Of a stretch of DNA of 64,000 nucleotides, positions 60,947-64,000 are shown one piece after another. The stretch is taken from contig JAEUUI010000013.1 in assembly GCA_016786585.1 (NCBI GenBank), positions 18,692 to 82,691 on the forward strand, written 5' to 3'. The translations under genes were made by a program, and so were the position numbers. Numbering within the stretch: position 1 is the first letter of the stretch; each line of letters opens with the position of its first letter. Under the pieces are notes generated by a model. The model was not told the DNA's origin, ran no database searches, and saw only the letters and a list, made by a program, of their open reading frames with translations. Source of the stretch: Cyclobacteriaceae bacterium (GTDB lineage Bacteria; Bacteroidota; Bacteroidia; Cytophagales; Cyclobacteriaceae).

Positions 60947-63667
60947 TTAGATTTCGAATACCTGATTAACAATTTTCTCCTGTTCAATTTTGTGAACTTT
61001 GTTGTAACCGGTGGCCGGTGATGCGCTGGCCTTGCGGGTAACCCCCTGAATTTTTTCGTCCGGCATCATGCGCTGAATAAACGCCCAGTAACCCATATTC
61101 ATTGGTTCTTCCTGAGCCCACACCAGTTTCGCGCCTTTGTATTTCTTCAGCACATCTTTCAATTGCTTTTCCGGGAACGGGAACAATTGCTCAATACGCA
61201 CTACGGCAGTGTCTTTAACTTTCTTCTTTTGCTGCGCTTCCTGCAGATCGTAGAACACCTTACCGGTGCACAACACTACTTTCTTCACATCTTTTGCCGT
61301 TGCGTTCGGATCATCGATTACTTCGGTGAAAGAACCGGACGTGAATTCACTCACCGGTGACGCCACTAACGGATTCCGTAACAGCGATTTCGGTGAGAAT
61401 ACAATACAAGGCTTGCGGAATTCCCACGCAACCTGTCTTCTCAATAAGTGGAAGAAGTTAGCCGCAGTGGTAATGTTCGCTACCACCATGTTGTACTCAG
61501 CAGCTTGCTGGAGGAAACGCTCCGGACGTGCGCTTGAGTGCTCCGGTCCCTGACCTTCGTAACCGTGCGGCAACAGCATTACAAGCCCGTTCATACGCTG
61601 CCATTTCGATTCTGCACTTGAAATAAACTGGTCGATAATGGTTTGCGCTCCATTTACGAAATCACCAAACTGTGCTTCCCAAAGAACAAGCGCATGTGGA
61701 GTTGCCATTGCGTAACCATATTCAAAACCCAGTACTCCGAATTCGGAAAGCAAGGAGTTATAGATATGGAATTTCGCCTGCGACTTATCAATGTTCGTTA
61801 ACGATGAATATGCTTCGTTGGTGTTTGCATCCCACAAGCATGCATGGCGGTGCGAGAATGTTCCGCGCTTCACATCCTGACCGGACATGCGCACCGGTAC
61901 TTTCTCTAATAATAATGAGCCATATGCCAGCAATTCCGCTTCCGGCCAACCGAGTTTCTTCTCTTCGAAGAATGCAGTAGTACGGTCTTTCAATAATTTT
62001 TCGATCTGCTTCAGAGGCTTAAACCCATCCGGGATAGTTGTCAAAGCCTTACCGATTTTATCCACAACAGCTTGTGTAATGGCAGTCTTCGGAGACTTAT
62101 CGAAATCTTCCGGCTTTGCTTTACGCAACTGCTCCCACTCTTCCTCAATTTTCTGTGGTTTGTATGGAAGCGGTTTCTGCTTCACTTCATTCAGGCGATC
62201 CTGAAGCTGGTTGCGGAATTTCGCATCCATCTCATCCGCCAACGCGGCATCAACACCTTTTTCCACCAATTTCTTCACATACACTTCGCGTGGATTTGGA
62301 TGCTTCGCGATCAGGTTGTACAACTTAGGTTGTGTAAACTTAGGTTCATCGCTTTCATTGTGTCCATGTCTGCGGTAGCAAAGCATGTCGATGAAAATAT
62401 CTTTTCCGAACTTCTGGCGATACTCCACCGCCAGGTTCGCACACCACGTTACGGCCTCCGCATCGTCACCGTTTACGTGTAGCACGGGAGCATCCACAAT
62501 TTTGGAAACATCGGTACAATAAATAGCCGTACGCGCATCATCGAAGTCGGTTGTAAAACCTACCTGGTTGTTAATCACAAAGTGGATTGTTCCGCCTGTT
62601 GTATAACCCGGCAAGCCCGACATCTGCACAACTTCATACACAATGCCTTGTCCGGCAACAGCTGCATCTCCGTGAATGAGTATAGCCATCGCTTTTCTCA
62701 GGTCGCCATTGTATTCATCATCAATCTGACCGCGCGTATAACCGATCACGAGCGGATCAACCGCTTCAAGGTGTGATGGGTTAGGCGTAAGCTTCACATA
62801 AATTTTCTTTCCTGATGGTGTGTTAATGTGGCTAGAATACCCGAGGTGATACTTCACGTCTCCGTCACCCATGGTAAGGTCCGGATTCACGTTGCCTTCA
62901 AACTCCGTGAAGATCTGTTCGTATGTTTTTCCGAGAATGTTCGTGAGTACGTTCAGGCGACCGCGGTGCGCCATCCCGATTACGACTTCTTTTACATCCA
63001 TCTCGGCCGACTTATTAATTATCGCATCAAGGGCCGGGATTGTATTTTCTCCACCTTCAAGCGAAAAACGTTTCTGGCCTAAGAATTTTGTATGAAGGAA
63101 GTTTTCGAAAACAACCGCTTCGTTCAGTTTGGATAGAATTCTTTTCTTCTCATCCAGGTTCGGGTCGTATGCATAGTATTCGCGCTCAATCTTTTGATAT
63201 AGCCAGGCGCGGATTTCATCGTTGCGGATGAAGTTGTATTCGAAGCCGATTGGTCCGAGGTAAAGTCGGTCGAGCTTCTCAATAATTTTTCGGAGCGTAG
63301 TGCGTGGCATGCCGATCTCGGCAGCAACATCGAATTCCGTGTCAAGGTCGGCATCCGTCAGGCCGACACTTTTATAATCAAGGTTTACGTTGTGATCTCT
63401 GCGCTCGCGAACCGGGTTTGTTTTTGATTTCAGGTGACCGAATGAACGGTACTGGAAAATCAGGTTACGGACCTGTGTTTCCTTGATTGAAACTGAGTCG
63501 GCCGCTCCTGAAACCTGGCCGTTTCCGCCCTGCTGTTGCGAAAAGTCGTAGCCCTCAAAAAACTTCTGCCACGTGGCGTCTACTGAGGTGGGGTCTTTTT
63601 TGTAGTTCTGGTAGAGCTGGTCAAGGTAGCCTACGTCTGCATTGGAAATGTATGAGAACTTATCCAT
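60947..63667 (-). CDS. sucA: 2-oxoglutarate dehydrogenase E1 component
   Basis: A 906-residue thiamine-diphosphate enzyme that decarboxylates 2-oxoglutarate in the citric acid cycle. GMAHRGRLNVLTNI is the start of the cofactor region; HGDAAVAGQGIVYE and RRHGHNESDEP, the Mg and ThDP sites, follow, and LLPHGYEGQGPEHSSARPERFLQ is in the C-terminal half. The ATG at 63667 (MDKFSYISNADVGYLDQLY) is chosen over a TTG at 63739. First gene of sucA-sucB-GH114-like-lpd-YcxB-like. Confidence 0.96.
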   Translation of the reverse strand: MDKFSYISNADVGYLDQLYQNYKKDPTSVDATWQKFFEGYDFSQQQGGNGQVSGAADSVSIKETQVRNLIFQYRSFGHLKSKTNPVRERRDHNVNLDYKSVGLTDADLDTEFDVAAEIGMPRTTLRKIIEKLDRLYLGPIGFEYNFIRNDEIRAWLYQKIEREYYAYDPNLDEKKRILSKLNEAVVFENFLHTKFLGQKRFSLEGGENTIPALDAIINKSAEMDVKEVVIGMAHRGRLNVLTNILGKTYEQIFTEFEGNVNPDLTMGDGDVKYHLGYSSHINTPSGKKIYVKLTPNPSHLEAVDPLVIGYTRGQIDDEYNGDLRKAMAILIHGDAAVAGQGIVYEVVQMSGLPGYTTGGTIHFVINNQVGFTTDFDDARTAIYCTDVSKIVDAPVLHVNGDDAEAVTWCANLAVEYRQKFGKDIFIDMLCYRRHGHNESDEPKFTQPKLYNLIAKHPNPREVYVKKLVEKGVDAALADEMDAKFRNQLQDRLNEVKQKPLPYKPQKIEEEWEQLRKAKPEDFDKSPKTAITQAVVDKIGKALTTIPDGFKPLKQIEKLLKDRTTAFFEEKKLGWPEAELLAYGSLLLEKVPVRMSGQDVKRGTFSHRHACLWDANTNEAYSSLTNIDKSQAKFHIYNSLLSEFGVLGFEYGYAMATPHALVLWEAQFGDFVNGAQTIIDQFISSAESKWQRMNGLVMLLPHGYEGQGPEHSSARPERFLQQAAEYNMVVANITTAANFFHLLRRQVAWEFRKPCIVFSPKSLLRNPLVASPVSEFTSGSFTEVIDDPNATAKDVKKVVLCTGKVFYDLQEAQQKKKVKDTAVVRIEQLFPFPEKQLKDVLKKYKGAKLVWAQEEPMNMGYWAFIQRMMPDEKIQGVTRKASASPATGYNKVHKIEQEKIVNQVFEI

Positions 63668-63687
63668 GGTTATTTTTGAAAAGGAAC

Positions 63688-63695
63688 CAAATGTA
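63688..63695 (-). promoter_or_regulatory. Candidate -7 element of sucA
   Basis: On the minus strand TACATTTG matches TAnnTTTG and lies 20 bases before the ATG. The expected -33 position holds only a T-run, so this is a partial match. Confidence 0.35.
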
Positions 63696-63783
63696 AACGC
63701 GGGCTCCGAAATAAAAAAATTGTATAATCGCTTAAGCAAATATGTCTGATAATCATTTTCTTACCTATTTCTGATTCATCTGA

Positions 63784-63813
63784 TTGCTAAACAGGAGTTT
63801 TGCCTTATCTTTG
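63784..63813 (+). promoter_or_regulatory. Bacteroidota-type promoter of rpsP
   Basis: TTG at 63784-63786 and TATCTTTG at 63806-63813, 19 bases apart, match the -33 and -7 elements with the same spacing as atpD. The leader would be about 44 bases long. Confidence 0.75.
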
Positions 63814-63863
63814 CGGACTTTTAAAAATCGGACGAGTTCCAACATTTAAAAACTAACCAAAAA

Positions 63864-64000
63864 ATGGCAGTTAAAATCAGATTGGCCCGCAGAGGCCGCA
63901 AGAAACTGGCGAAATTCGATGTAGTCGTAGCAGACGCCAGAGCACCACGTGATGGTCGCTTTATTGAAAAGATCGGTACCTACGATCCATTGACAAACCC
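63864..64000 (+). CDS. rpsP: 30S ribosomal protein S16, 3' end missing
   Basis: The first 45 residues of S16 ([21 protein letters not shown], then [17 protein letters not shown]), running off the window end. S16 is needed for assembly of the body of the small subunit. In most bacteria rpsP is followed by rimM, trmD and rplS. It is divergent from sucA. Confidence 0.97.
   Translation, partial: MAVKIRLARRGRKKLAKFDVVVADARAPRDGRFIEKIGTYDPLTN

Overview
The window is a gene-dense chromosomal segment of a Bacteroidota bacterium, most likely of the order Cytophagales. The evidence is the recurrent conserved gene neighbourhoods (hpt-adk-obgE; coaX-outer membrane protein-lptC-PpiD-type foldase; an isolated atpD-atpC pair; sucA next to sucB with lpd close by), Bacteroidota-type promoters (TTG, 19 bp, TAnnTTTG) before atpD and rpsP, few Shine-Dalgarno sequences, and many small Bacteroidota-type families (DUF6787-like, DUF493, DUF4105/Lnb, FeoB-associated Cys-rich protein). 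By eye the base composition is even and close to balanced, except for a few AT-richer genes (lipoprotein at 6.4 kb, TPR protein at 27 kb, the divergent pair at 31.2-31.9 kb). I see no prophage, insertion sequence, CRISPR array, rRNA or tRNA. Most of the window is core genome.

Layout. 0-13.4 kb: 3' part of gcvP and a DUF3299-like secreted protein; an M28 peptidase; a TauE/SafE exporter; the L-serine dehydratase alpha chain; then a run of exported proteins (lipoprotein with Ca-loop-like motifs, GH127 arabinofuranosidase, GH18 chitinase, TPM-domain lipoprotein) suggesting polysaccharide scavenging; then upp and an M42-like peptidase. 13.4-18.5 kb: hpt, adk, obgE, grpE, dnaJ and a secreted protein. 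18.6-24.2 kb: NatAB-like ABC exporter, an orphan histidine kinase, atpD-atpC. 24.2-31.1 kb: DUF6787-like protein, RluA-type synthase, prfC, a TPR protein, dnaK. 31.2-37 kb: small divergent pair with an XRE regulator, aspartate kinase, thioredoxin-TPR protein, glutamate-type dehydrogenase, anmK. 37-44.3 kb: coaX, OM protein, lptC, a 51-residue membrane protein, PpiD-like foldase, DUF493, phhB, rsmI, inositol monophosphatase. 44.3-53.5 kb: MacB/FtsX-type permease, FeoB-associated protein, tandem M1 peptidases, DUF779 and aldehyde dehydrogenase with a divergent AraC regulator. 53.6-64 kb: alpha/beta hydrolase, radical SAM/SPASM protein, Lnb-domain protein, and the 2-oxoglutarate dehydrogenase genes (sucA, sucB, lpd) with a GH114-like lipoprotein inserted; the window ends in rpsP.

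No clearly new multi-gene system was found. The observations most worth following are: (1) a shared non-coding element upstream of grpE, dnaK and the ppiD-like gene, which suggests a protein-folding regulon signal; (2) a DnaJ that has lost zinc motifs I and IV together but keeps II and III; (3) a sigma-54-like promoter with 21-bp-spaced repeats and an 18-bp palindrome upstream of the MacB-like permease; (4) 21-bp-spaced direct repeats between the AraC regulator and the aldehyde dehydrogenase; (5) a nested hairpin between atpD and atpC.
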